A stretch of DNA of 64,000 bases from Pseudomonas paraeruginosa PA7 (GTDB lineage: Bacteria > Pseudomonadota > Gammaproteobacteria > Pseudomonadales > Pseudomonadaceae), in NCBI RefSeq assembly GCF_000017205.1, contig NC_009656.1, positions 4,282,001 through 4,346,000 of the forward strand, in the 5' to 3' direction. The notes beneath the pieces are model-generated. The model was not told the origin of the DNA. It searched no databases and saw only the letters and a program-made list of their open reading frames with translations. Below, piece after piece: positions 25,925 through 34,149 of this stretch. Both the position numbers and the translations under genes were made by a program. The stretch's first letter is position 1. Every line of letters starts with the position of its first letter.

Positions 25925-26027
25925 CGTTTCGCCAGAGGCCACGGAGCAGCGGCCCCGCCACGTTCGTTCTTCCCAGCTTCACGCTTCGCGCCCACACTAC
26001 CCGCAGAAGAATCCGAGAGGCTCCGCC

Positions 26028-26963
26028 ATGCGTGAACTGCAACCCCTGCTGGAAAACCACGGGCTGCTCCTGCTGTTCCTCAATGTGCTCTGCGAACAGG
26101 CCGGCCTGCCGATTCCCGCCTACCCGGCGCTGATCGTCGCCGGCGCGCTGGCCATGCAGGGTGTCGGCGCGCCGCTGGGCGTCGTCCTGCTGGTGGTGGT
26201 GCTCGCCTGCCTGCTGGCGGACATCGCCTGGTACCTGGCCGGGCGCCGCTACGGCGGCTTCCTCCTGCGCAGCATCTGCAAGGTCTCGCTGTCCCAGGAC
26301 AGTTGCATCCGCCAGAGCCAGAACATGTATCTGCGGGTCGGCCCGCGGGCGCTATTGATGTCCAAGTTCCTGCCCGGCGCCAGCGCACTGTCCACCACCC
26401 TGGCCGGCATGACCCGCACCCGCCTGCGCCGCTTCCTCGCCTACGACGCCGCCGGTTCGGCGCTGTGGGCCGGTTCCGCGCTGCTGCTGGGAGTGATCTT
26501 CAGCGATGCGCTGGACCACCTGCTGGCCCTGCTCAGCGACTACGCGGCCATCGGCGCGCTGCTGATCGCCGGCGCCTTCGCCGCCTTCATCGCCTGGAAG
26601 CTCTGGCAGCGCCAGCGCCTGCTGTCGCGCAGCCGGCGGATTCCGCGAATCAGCGTGGAGGAACTGGAAAGCCTGCGCGAACAGGGGCAGGTGCCGGTGA
26701 TCCTCGACGTCCGCGCCCATCACGACGACGAGCCGAGCGGCATACCGGGCGCGATACCGGTGGAACTCAACGTGTCGCTGAAGGAACTGCCCGGCGACCT
26801 CAGGGACGCCAGCATCGTCATCTACTGCGCTTGTCCCCACGAACTCTCCGCCGCCATCCTCGCCGAGCGTCTCAATGCCTCCGGCTTCAAGCGCACCTGG
26901 GCGCTGGCCGGCGGCCTCGACGCCTGGCACAAGGCCCACGGGCAGGCCCTGGCGGAGGCTTGA
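26028..26963 (+). CDS. DedA-family membrane protein fused to a rhodanese domain
   Basis: The 311-residue fusion has a DedA/SNARE-associated domain at residues 1-~195, with re-entrant and transmembrane segments (LCEQAGLPIPAYPALIVAGAL, then YLAGRRYGG, then KFLPGASALSTTLAGMTR). A cytoplasmic rhodanese domain follows (~205-305), with VILDVRAHHDDEPSGIPGAIPVEL and active-site loop YCACPHE, so the catalytic Cys is probably intact. DedA proteins take part in lipid flipping and membrane energetics. The rhodanese could carry a persulfide. The gene is monocistronic and convergent with the flavin monooxygenase. The fusion is known in other proteobacteria, but the coupling of functions is undefined. Confidence 0.87.
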   Translation: MRELQPLLENHGLLLLFLNVLCEQAGLPIPAYPALIVAGALAMQGVGAPLGVVLLVVVLACLLADIAWYLAGRRYGGFLLRSICKVSLSQDSCIRQSQNMYLRVGPRALLMSKFLPGASALSTTLAGMTRTRLRRFLAYDAAGSALWAGSALLLGVIFSDALDHLLALLSDYAAIGALLIAGAFAAFIAWKLWQRQRLLSRSRRIPRISVEELESLREQGQVPVILDVRAHHDDEPSGIPGAIPVELNVSLKELPGDLRDASIVIYCACPHELSAAILAERLNASGFKRTWALAGGLDAWHKAHGQALAEA

Positions 26964-26978
26964 GCGGAGGCGCCGGGC

Positions 26979-28478
26979 TCAACCCAGCGCCTGCACCGCC
27001 GCGCCGTCGCCCTGGCGTTGCGAGGCCGGCGAGGAGAACACCAGGTAGCCGTCCTCGACCTTGCCATAGCGCAGCAGCGCCAGGTCGAGGACATAGTTCT
27101 GGTAGAGCTTCCAGGGCATCCGATCGCCCTGCTTGGGCATGCGATCGGCGGCGCGCTGGATGTAGCCGGAGTTGAGGTTGAGGAACGGCTCCTCGCGCAC
27201 GTCGCCACTGGTGTCGCGGGCGGTCACCTGGCGCATGCCGATGGCGTCCATGTGGTTGATCAGGCGGCAGAAGTACTCGCTGGAAAGGTCGGCCTTGAGG
27301 GTCCAGCTGGCGTTGGTGTAGCCGAGCACCGCCGCCAGGTTCGGCAGGTCGCGCAGCATGATGCCACGGTAGCCCATGCTCTGGTTGACCTGGAACGGCT
27401 TGCCGTCCACCGCGATCTCGGCGCCGCCGAACATCACCAGGTCGAGACCGGTGGCGGTGACGATGATGTCCGCCTCCAGCACTTCGCCGGTCTTCAGGCG
27501 GATACCCCTGTCGACGAAGCGGTCGATGTGCTCGGTGACCACCGAGGCCTTGCCCTTGCGCAGCACCTTGAACAGGTCGCCGTCCGGCACCGCGCAGACC
27601 CGCTCGTCCCACGGCTTGTAGCGGGGACTGAAGTGGCGCATGTCGAACTGCTTGCCCAGTTGCAGGCTGGCCAGCTTGAGCAGGGCCTTGCGGACCACGC
27701 CGGGGAAGCCCTTGGCGAGCATGAAGAAGATCATCTGCATCGCCACGTTGCGCGCCCGCGCCTGGCGATAGACCCAGGTTTCCGGGAGGAAACGGCGAAG
27801 GAAATTGGAGATCGCGTCCTTCTGCGGCAGGGTGATCACATAGGACGGCGAGCGTTGCAGCATGGTGACATGGGCGGCCTTGTCGGTCATCGATGGCACC
27901 AGGGTGACGGCGGTCGCGCCGCTGCCGATCACCACCACCTTCTTGCCGCTGTAGTCGAGGTCCTCCGGCCACAACTGCGGATGGACGATCCGCCCGGCGA
28001 AGTCCTCGCGACCGGCGAACTCCGGCGTATAGCCGGCCTCGTAGCGATAGTAGCCGGTGCACATCAGCAGGAACTGCGCGGTCATGCGCAGCGGCTCGAG
28101 CTCGTCGTCGCGCTGCACGTCGAGGTTCCAGCGCGCATTGGCGGAATCCCAGTCGGCCTTGAGCAGCCGATGGCGGTAGCGGATCTTCCGGTCGATGCCG
28201 TTCTCGCGCGCGGTGTCCTCGATGTAGCGGCGGATCGAGGGGCCGTCGGCGATGGCCTTCGGATCGCTCCACGGCTTGAAGTTGTAGCCGAGGGTGAACA
28301 TGTCCGAGTCGGAGCGGATGCCGGGGTAGCGGAACAGGTCCCAGGTGCCGCCCATCGCCGCGCGCCCTTCGAGCAGGGCGAAGCGCTTGCCGGGGCAGTG
28401 CTTCGTCAGGTGGCAGGCGGCGCCGATGCCGGACAGGCCGGCGCCGACGATGAGTACGTCCAGGTGTTCGACAGGCAT
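26979..28478 (-). CDS. Flavin-containing (Baeyer-Villiger type) monooxygenase
   Basis: The 499-residue FAD/NADPH monooxygenase is of the EthA-like class. The FAD-binding Rossmann motif is VLIVGAGLSGIGAACHL, with GGTWDLFRYPGIRSDSDMF around residues 40-65. The NADPH-binding motif is KVVVIGSGATAV near residue 190, and the ATGLD motif is in the third part (VTATGLDLVMFGG). GAGGAACC precedes the ATG at 28478. The substrate could be an aliphatic ketone or a thioamide-like compound. It lies downstream of the Kef antiporter, with a palindromic hairpin between them. Confidence 0.88.
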   Translation of the reverse strand: MPVEHLDVLIVGAGLSGIGAACHLTKHCPGKRFALLEGRAAMGGTWDLFRYPGIRSDSDMFTLGYNFKPWSDPKAIADGPSIRRYIEDTARENGIDRKIRYRHRLLKADWDSANARWNLDVQRDDELEPLRMTAQFLLMCTGYYRYEAGYTPEFAGREDFAGRIVHPQLWPEDLDYSGKKVVVIGSGATAVTLVPSMTDKAAHVTMLQRSPSYVITLPQKDAISNFLRRFLPETWVYRQARARNVAMQMIFFMLAKGFPGVVRKALLKLASLQLGKQFDMRHFSPRYKPWDERVCAVPDGDLFKVLRKGKASVVTEHIDRFVDRGIRLKTGEVLEADIIVTATGLDLVMFGGAEIAVDGKPFQVNQSMGYRGIMLRDLPNLAAVLGYTNASWTLKADLSSEYFCRLINHMDAIGMRQVTARDTSGDVREEPFLNLNSGYIQRAADRMPKQGDRMPWKLYQNYVLDLALLRYGKVEDGYLVFSSPASQRQGDGAAVQALG

Positions 28479-28613
28479 AAGGTTCCTCGATCGGCGGATG
28501 CGTCCAGCCGTCTGCTGGGCTGCTGCCCTCCACCCTACAGAGGGGATGCCACGGGGGTATCCCAACCTTCGTACTGCGTTGCCCGGCAAGTATGGACCCT
28601 GGCGCGGGAATTA

Positions 28614-28637
28614 CCCATGCCGGCGCGCCGGCATGGG
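28614..28637 (-). terminator. 24-bp perfect palindrome after the Kef antiporter gene
   Basis: CCCATGCCGGCGCGCCGGCATGGG is perfectly self-complementary and lies seven bases past the kefC-type stop codon. On the minus strand it is followed by TAATTCC, not a strong T-run, so it may act as a weak terminator or an mRNA-end hairpin. Confidence 0.6.
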
Positions 28638-28644
28638 CGATCGG

Positions 28645-30486
28645 CTAGGAGGCGCGGGAGGCGCCCTCCGGCGTCTCCGCCGGCACCGCGCCGCGATCCT
28701 CCAGCTGGTCGGTCTGGAACAGCGTCTCCAGTTCCACCCGCGCCTCGCGGGCGCTTTTGATCAGCGCGTCGCGATCGTTGTAGAACAGGTGCTGGGAGGC
28801 CAGCACTTCTTCGTCGTGGCGACGGAAGCGGCGGATCCGCGCGTCGGCCTGCTCCTCGCTCAGGCCCAGGCCGCAGAGCACCATGCGGCTCATCTCCAGG
28901 CTGGAAAAGAAGGTCTCGCGCACCGGCTCGACCCCGGCGTCCAGCAGCAGGTGGACGTGCTGGCGGTTGCGCGCGCGGGCGATGATCTTCAGGTGCGGAT
29001 ACAGCTTGCGCACGCGCTTGGCGGTCTCGATGTTGGTCTCCGGATCGTCGGTGGCGATGACGAAGAACTCGGCCTTCTCCACCTGGGCGGCGCGGAGGAT
29101 CTCCGGGCGCATCGGATCGCCGTAGAAGATCGGGATGGCGCCCAGGGTACGGGTCAGCTCGATGGTCTCCACCGAGGTGTCCAGGGCGATGAACGGCACG
29201 CGCTGGGCGCGCAGCACCCGGGCGACGATTTGGCCCATGCGGCCGACCCCGGCGATCACCACGCGCGGGGTGTCGTCGTTGTCGATGCGCTCCATTTCCG
29301 GCGGCGGCTTGACCGCCTCCGGCTGCTTCGCCAGCAGCCGCGCGAGACCGAGCACCAGCAGCGGGGTCAGGGCCATCGACAGGGTGATGGAGAGCACCAG
29401 CAGGTTGTGCAGGTCGTTCTCGAACAGGCCCTGGTCGCGGGCCATCTTGAACACCACGAAGGCGAACTCGCCGCCGGCCGCCAGGACCACGCCCAGGCGC
29501 AGCGCCGAGGCCTTGTCGAGGCCGCCGGAAATGCGTCCGACGAAATACAGCACCGGCGCCTTCAGGGCGATCAGCAGCACGGTCAGGCCGAGCACCATCC
29601 ACGGCGACTTGAGCAGCAGGCTGACATCCGCGCTCATCCCGACGCTGATGAAGAACAGCCCGAGCAGCAGGCCCTTGAACGGCTCGATCTGCGCTTCCAG
29701 CTCATGCCGGTATTCCGAGTCGGCCAGCAGCAGGCCGGCGAGGAAGGCGCCGAGGGCCATGGATACGCCGGCCAGTTCCATCAGCAGCGCGGTGCCCATC
29801 ACCACCAGCAGCGCGGTGGCGGTGGACATGTCCTGCAGCTTGGTCTGGGCGACGATACGGAACACCGGGCGCAGCAGGTAGCGACCGCCGACCACCACCG
29901 CGGCGATGCTGCCGACCACCTTCAGGGTCTGGGTCAGTTCGCTGCCGCCGGCGTCGCTGTGCGCGCCGCTGAGCAGCGGGATCATGGCGATCAGCGGGAT
30001 CGCCGCGATGTCCTGGAACAGCAGGATGGCGAACGCCAGGCGGCCATGGGGTTGGGTCAGTTCCTTGCGCTCGGCGAGGATCTGCAGGCCGAACGCGGTG
30101 GACGACAGCGCCAGGCCCAGGCCGAGCACCACCGCGCTGTTCACCGGCTGGCCGAAGCCGACCAGGGCCACCGTGCCGATCACCAGTCCGGTGAGCAGCA
30201 CCTGCAGCAGGCCGACGCCGAACACCGACTTGCGCATCACCCACAGGCGCCGCGGCGACAGCTCCAGGCCGATGATGAAGAGCAGCAGCACCACGCCCAT
30301 CTCGGAGATCTGCGCGACGCTTTCCGGGTTGTCCACCAGCCCCAGCACGCTGGGACCGATCAGCACGCCGGCCAGCAGGTAGCCGAGCACCGCACCCAGT
30401 TGCAGGCGCTTGGCCAGCGGCACCATGAACACCGCCGCGATCAGGAAGACCACGCCGGACTGGAGAAAACTGCTTCCGTGTTCCAC
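28645..30486 (-). CDS. KefB/KefC-type monovalent cation:proton antiporter (CPA2) with TrkA-N domain
   Basis: The ~613-residue membrane transporter has a CPA2 domain of about 12 helices (residues 1-385, including LGAVLGYLLAGVLIGPSVLG, LLLFIIGLELSPRRLW and LFQDIAAIPLIAMIPLL). A cytoplasmic RCK/TrkA-N domain follows (RVVIAGVGRMGQIVARVLRAQ) and a charged tail. Such systems expel K+ and acidify the cytoplasm during electrophile stress, and glutathione adducts gate them in E. coli. The GTG at 30486 has GGGAG six bases upstream and begins at EHGSSFLQS; a TTG two codons earlier is possible. It follows the SRPBCC gene almost directly. Quinone/FMN reductases in the region could serve a KefF-like role. 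Confidence 0.85.
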   Translation of the reverse strand: MEHGSSFLQSGVVFLIAAVFMVPLAKRLQLGAVLGYLLAGVLIGPSVLGLVDNPESVAQISEMGVVLLLFIIGLELSPRRLWVMRKSVFGVGLLQVLLTGLVIGTVALVGFGQPVNSAVVLGLGLALSSTAFGLQILAERKELTQPHGRLAFAILLFQDIAAIPLIAMIPLLSGAHSDAGGSELTQTLKVVGSIAAVVVGGRYLLRPVFRIVAQTKLQDMSTATALLVVMGTALLMELAGVSMALGAFLAGLLLADSEYRHELEAQIEPFKGLLLGLFFISVGMSADVSLLLKSPWMVLGLTVLLIALKAPVLYFVGRISGGLDKASALRLGVVLAAGGEFAFVVFKMARDQGLFENDLHNLLVLSITLSMALTPLLVLGLARLLAKQPEAVKPPPEMERIDNDDTPRVVIAGVGRMGQIVARVLRAQRVPFIALDTSVETIELTRTLGAIPIFYGDPMRPEILRAAQVEKAEFFVIATDDPETNIETAKRVRKLYPHLKIIARARNRQHVHLLLDAGVEPVRETFFSSLEMSRMVLCGLGLSEEQADARIRRFRRHDEEVLASQHLFYNDRDALIKSAREARVELETLFQTDQLEDRGAVPAETPEGASRAS

Positions 30487-30488
30487 GC

Positions 30489-30962
30489 TCAACTCCCGCT
30501 GGCGGCGCTGGCGCCGAACCGGTCGCGGATGGTGGCGATGGTTTCCACATCCATGGCGATATAGGCCTGCCTGACGAAGGCGTCGTAGGGCAGTTCGTCG
30601 CCCAGCGGCTGCAGGTAGCGGGTGCAGTAGGCGAAACGCACGAACAGCGAGCCGGGCACCGGCTCCTCGATGGTCATGTCGAGGCTGCCGCCGGCCACCT
30701 CGGCGCTCGGCTTGATGGTGTAGTGGGCAGTGTCCGGCGCCTTCAGCACCACCTCGTCCTCGACCACCAGGCCCGGCAGGTACAGGCGCCGGTGCAGGCG
30801 GTCGCCGTCATCGGCGAGGATCTCGAAGCGCTCCAGGCCGACGACGAAATGCTGCGGCTCGCGCGCACGGCAGACCAGGCCTTCCCAGAGTTGCAGCCGG
30901 TCGAGGACCGGCAGGTCGACAAGCGTCCGGTCATTGACCTGGACCAGGTGTTCGAATTGCAT
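30489..30962 (-). CDS. SRPBCC-fold protein, DUF1857/AtaL-like
   Basis: The 157-residue soluble protein resembles the DUF1857 (AtaL-like) branch of the SRPBCC/START-like fold: FEHLVQVND at the N-terminus, LERFEILADDGDRLHRRLYLPG and DEVVLKAPDTAHYTIKPS in the middle, and a C-terminal helix ending at ATIRDRFGA. The fold binds small hydrophobic ligands; no catalytic activity is evident. Its stop codon abuts the Kef antiporter start, so the two are cotranscribed. I chose the ATG at 30962 after GGAAGTGAG. Confidence 0.72.
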   Translation of the reverse strand: MQFEHLVQVNDRTLVDLPVLDRLQLWEGLVCRAREPQHFVVGLERFEILADDGDRLHRRLYLPGLVVEDEVVLKAPDTAHYTIKPSAEVAGGSLDMTIEEPVPGSLFVRFAYCTRYLQPLGDELPYDAFVRQAYIAMDVETIATIRDRFGASAASGS

Positions 30963-31119
30963 GTGGCTCACTTCCTGTTCGTGCATGCGATAGGCGAGTT
31001 CTGACCGGCGATGGGGGCAGAAAGTTTTCCCGCTGCCGGCAAATCGCCAGACCTCAGGTCCGCACCATCGCCGACAGGCATTCGAGGACGCCGCCGGAGT
31101 GCCCGGCGGCACATCGTCC

Positions 31120-32067
31120 TCATTCGGCGTCGATCTTCCAGGGAATCGGCGGAGCGCTCAAGCGTGCGCCTTCCAGGGCATCGAGCCGGCCGAAGCGGGC
31201 ATCCCCCTCCTCCCAGGCCTTCTGCGCGCGGGCGATCTCGGCCTTGCTGTGGCCGACGAAGTTCCACCACATGAAGATTTCCGCGCCGAACGGCGCTCCG
31301 CCCAGCAACAGGACCCGCGCGCCGGGATCGAGCTGCAGCCGCAGGCCATCGCGGCCGTCGCCCAGGTAGGCCAGTTCGTTCACCGCGAAATGCTCGCCGC
31401 CCACCTCCAGGCCCCCCTCCAGCGGCAACAGGCCGTACTCGAAGTGCGGGTCGAGCGCCAGTTGCAGGGTCGAGGCGTCGTGGCAGGCCAGGTCGGCGCC
31501 GAGCAGCGGCGAGTAAAGCCGGCACGGCGCCTGCCGGCCGGCCAGCGCGCCGGCCAGCAGGGTGAAGGTCACGCCCTGCTCCTGCCAGCGCGGCAGGTCG
31601 GGATGATGATCGAAGGCCGGGGCGATGTCGCGCTGTTCGTAGGGCAGCGCGATCCACAGTTGCGCGGCGTGGGCATGCCGCTCGTCGGGCAGCGACTCCT
31701 CGGTATGGGCGATGCCGTGGCCGGCGGTCATCAGGTTGACCTGGCCCGGGCGGATCACCTGGACGTTGCCCAGGCTGTCGCGGTGCAGCGCCTCGCCCTG
31801 GATCATCCAGGTGAAGGTCTGCAGGCCGATGTGCGGATGCGGGCCCACCGCCAGGCCGCCGCCGGGCTCGAATTCGGCGGGGCCGGCGTGGTCGAGGAAG
31901 CACCAGGCGCCGATCATCCGCCGCTGGCGCGACGGCATCAGCCGGCTGACGGTGAGCCCGCCGCCGATTTCCGCCGCGCGGGCGGTGACGCGTTGCAGCA
32001 GGTGTTCGCGGCGTTCCGGACAGTCCCGCGAGGAGGACAGGTCGCAACGCTCTTCGGTATTGCTCAT
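31120..32067 (-). CDS. Pirin-family protein, long form
   Basis: The 315-residue bicupin has the N-terminal signature MIGAWCFLDHAGP, the metal-site motif GPHPHIGLQTFTWMI, TAGHGIAHTEE, and a C-terminal cupin ending in IFMWWNFVGHSKAEI, the hallmark of pirins with a conserved pirin-C domain. It is the third gene in a leftward run (OsmC, FMN reductase, pirin), starting 26 bases after the FMN reductase stop. A role in redox sensing or quercetin-type dioxygenation is suggested by the family only. A second, shorter pirin is encoded at 25189. Confidence 0.88.
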   Translation of the reverse strand: MSNTEERCDLSSSRDCPERREHLLQRVTARAAEIGGGLTVSRLMPSRQRRMIGAWCFLDHAGPAEFEPGGGLAVGPHPHIGLQTFTWMIQGEALHRDSLGNVQVIRPGQVNLMTAGHGIAHTEESLPDERHAHAAQLWIALPYEQRDIAPAFDHHPDLPRWQEQGVTFTLLAGALAGRQAPCRLYSPLLGADLACHDASTLQLALDPHFEYGLLPLEGGLEVGGEHFAVNELAYLGDGRDGLRLQLDPGARVLLLGGAPFGAEIFMWWNFVGHSKAEIARAQKAWEEGDARFGRLDALEGARLSAPPIPWKIDAE

Positions 32068-32093
32068 GATCAGGCTCTCCGGTGACGAGGCAT

Positions 32094-32654
32094 TCAACCG
32101 CGCAGACGCCGTACCCATAGCTGCAGGGCCTGCAACTGCTGCTGGATCAGCTCGCGCGCCTTGTCGTCGAGCAGCCGGCCCTGGGCGTCGAAGGCGTTCT
32201 GCGCGCTCGAGATCATCACCTCCGGCTTGTTCAGCGGATGCACGTCGAGGAAGACCAGGGTCTGCCGCAGGTGGTACTGCGCCCGCGCGGTGCCGAAGCG
32301 CCCGGCGCTAGCGCCGAGGATCGCCGCAGGCTTGCCGGAGAACGGCTGCTCCGGCGGCCGCGAGGCCCAGTCGATGGCGTTCTTCAGCACCCCGGCCATC
32401 GAGTAGTTGTACTCGGGGGTAGCGAACAGCAGCGCGTCCGCCTGGCGGATCTGCTCGCGGAACCGCTCCACCGCGGGCGGGAAGCCCAGCGCGTAGACGT
32501 CCTCGTTGTACAGCGGGATAGCGGAGATATCCGCCAGCTCGATGCTCATCCCCGCCGGGACCAGACCGATCGCCGCCTGCAACGCGGCGCTGTTGTAGGA
32601 GCCGCTGCGCAGGCTGCCGGAAATGCCCAATACCTTGATGCTGTCGTCGCTCAT
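32094..32654 (-). CDS. NADPH-dependent FMN reductase
   Basis: The 186-residue flavodoxin-fold enzyme has the FMN-phosphate loop GISGSLRSGSYNS at residues 10-22 and the second FMN-binding motif FATPEYNYSMAGVLKNAIDW near residue 78, followed by GRFGTARAQYHLRQ. It belongs to the ArsH/chromate-reductase-like NADPH:FMN or quinone reductase group. It is cotranscribed with OsmC (27 bases upstream) and pirin, suggesting a role in reducing electrophiles or quinones. Confidence 0.9.
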   Translation of the reverse strand: MSDDSIKVLGISGSLRSGSYNSAALQAAIGLVPAGMSIELADISAIPLYNEDVYALGFPPAVERFREQIRQADALLFATPEYNYSMAGVLKNAIDWASRPPEQPFSGKPAAILGASAGRFGTARAQYHLRQTLVFLDVHPLNKPEVMISSAQNAFDAQGRLLDDKARELIQQQLQALQLWVRRLRG

Positions 32655-32681
32655 GTGCTGTTCCTTCCTGTGTGTGCGGGT

Positions 32682-33089
32682 TCAGTCGCGCAGCTGGCTG
32701 CTGATGCTGACCTCTCCGGAGAGTACACGATGAATCGGACAGGCATTGGCGATCTCCAGCAGGCGCTGGCGCTGTTCCGCGTCCAGCGCGCCGTCCAGGC
32801 GGATCTCGCGGCGAATGTGGGTGAACGGTTCCGGCTTGGTGCGCTCCTCGACGATGTTCAACTGCACGTCGATGCCTTCCAGCGGCCACTCCTTGCGCTG
32901 CGCGTACATTGCCACGGTGATCGCGGTGCAGGCGCCGAGCGCCGAGAGCAGGATCTCGTGCGGCGAGGGGCCGCTGTCGCCGCCACCCAGCGCGGCGGGC
33001 ACGTCGCTGAGCCACTGATGGCTGTCGTCGCTGAGGCTGACGCGATAGGGGGTGGTGCCGAGGGAGGCGTGGATGACCTGGGTTGCCAT
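32682..33089 (-). CDS. OsmC/Ohr-family protein
   Basis: The 135-residue OsmC-like protein contains a GGGDSGPSPHEILLSALGACTA stretch, in which the conserved family Cys lies in GAC. A second Cys occurs in EIANACPIHRVLSG. The Cys pair and the Glu of the helix match the peroxiredoxin-like organic hydroperoxide resistance fold. The start ATG at 33089 follows AGGAGAGAACC. It is first in a short leftward operon with FMN reductase and pirin, which fits a peroxide or electrophile defence role. Confidence 0.87.
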   Translation of the reverse strand: MATQVIHASLGTTPYRVSLSDDSHQWLSDVPAALGGGDSGPSPHEILLSALGACTAITVAMYAQRKEWPLEGIDVQLNIVEERTKPEPFTHIRREIRLDGALDAEQRQRLLEIANACPIHRVLSGEVSISSQLRD

Positions 33090-33177
33090 GGGTTCTCTCC
33101 TGTGTGGGCGAGGCGCGCCGAAACCTCGTGTTCCGGCGAAAGGCGGCGTCTGAATGAAAACATCCGCGGCGAAAACG

Positions 33178-33211
33178 ACACAAGGCACCCGATGCTCGGA
33201 GTGCCTTGTGT
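33178..33211 (-). terminator. Long hairpin terminator after the YcaC-like gene
   Basis: ACACAAGGCAC (33178-33188) pairs perfectly with GTGCCTTGTGT (33201-33211) across a 12-base loop. On the minus strand it is followed by CGTTTTC. It lies 20 bases past the YcaC-type gene's stop and separates it from the OsmC operon. Confidence 0.8.
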
Positions 33212-33231
33212 CCGGGTCCGGCGCGGTCGGC

Positions 33232-33849
33232 TTACTTCTTCACGCTGAAGCTCTGGATCAGGTTGGCGTAGGCCGGCAGATGGCCGCCGAGGATCGCGCC
33301 GAAGCCCTCGATATCGTTGCGCCAGTCACGGTGCAGTTCGCAGCCGACGCTGAACCAGTTCATCAGTTGCGCGCCGGCGGCGGACATGCGTGCCCAGGCG
33401 GCATCGCGCACCACCGGGTTGAAGGTGCCCGAGGCGTCGGTGACGACGAACACGTCGTAGCCCTCTTCCAGCGCCGACAGGGTCGGGAAGGCCACGCAGA
33501 CATCGGTCACCACGCCGGCGATGATCAGTTGCTTCTTGCCGGTGGCCTTGACCGCCTTGACGAAGTCCTCGTTGTCCCAGGCGTTGATGTTGCCGGGGCG
33601 GGCGATGTACGGGGCCTGCGGAAACATTTCCTTGAGTTCCGGCACCAGCGGGCCGTTGGGGCCGTCCTCGAAGCTGGTGGTGAGGATGGTCGGCAGGTTG
33701 AAGAACCTGGCGATGTCGGCCAGCGCCAGGACGTTGTTCTTGAATTCGTCCGGGCCGAAGTCGCGGACCAGGGAGAGCAGGCCTGCCTGATGGTCGACGA
33801 ACAGGACCGCTGCATCGTTCTTGTCGAGTCGCTTGTAGGTGAAGGACAT
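33232..33849 (-). CDS. YcaC-like isochorismatase-family hydrolase
   Basis: The 205-residue cysteine hydrolase has Asp in LFVDHQAGLLSLV (residue ~19), Lys in KKQLIIAGVVTD, and the nucleophile Cys in VVTDVCVAFPTLSALEEGY. These form the isochorismatase-type D-K-C triad. The sequence resembles the octameric YcaC proteins, whose substrate is unresolved. It is divergent from a LysR gene over 300 bases and ends at a strong terminator, so it is monocistronic. Regulation by that LysR is probable. Confidence 0.87.
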   Translation of the reverse strand: MSFTYKRLDKNDAAVLFVDHQAGLLSLVRDFGPDEFKNNVLALADIARFFNLPTILTTSFEDGPNGPLVPELKEMFPQAPYIARPGNINAWDNEDFVKAVKATGKKQLIIAGVVTDVCVAFPTLSALEEGYDVFVVTDASGTFNPVVRDAAWARMSAAGAQLMNWFSVGCELHRDWRNDIEGFGAILGGHLPAYANLIQSFSVKK

Positions 33850-34149
33850 GGTTTTTCTCCGGTCTCGGGCGGCGTCCGTCGCCGCGTGGTATGAATCGAA
33901 GCGCCTCTGGCGAGGCAGGCTTGGGCGGCCTCGGCAGTGCCGACCGCCCATCAAGAGTAGTGGCGGCGGTGGTGTTTTACCGCCCGGCAAAACGAGAAAA
34001 CGGTGTTCTCGAAAGACGAACGATCCTCCCCTGCCGGCGCGCTACGCTTGCCCTGCCGCCCCCGACACAGCGCGACCGGCACGCCCAGCCCCTTACCAGG
34101 AGTTCGCCCGCATGCGACAGTCTGCCTCCCGATTGTTTCGAGATTAGCC
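33850..34149. other. Divergent promoter region between the YcaC-like gene and a LysR gene
   Basis: There is no gene. GTTTT and AAAAC arms lie across ten bases near 33974-33992, and the dyad CGAGAA/TTCTCG lies at 33993-34011. Both are plausible LysR-type operators. Promoter elements were not resolved. Confidence 0.5.
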
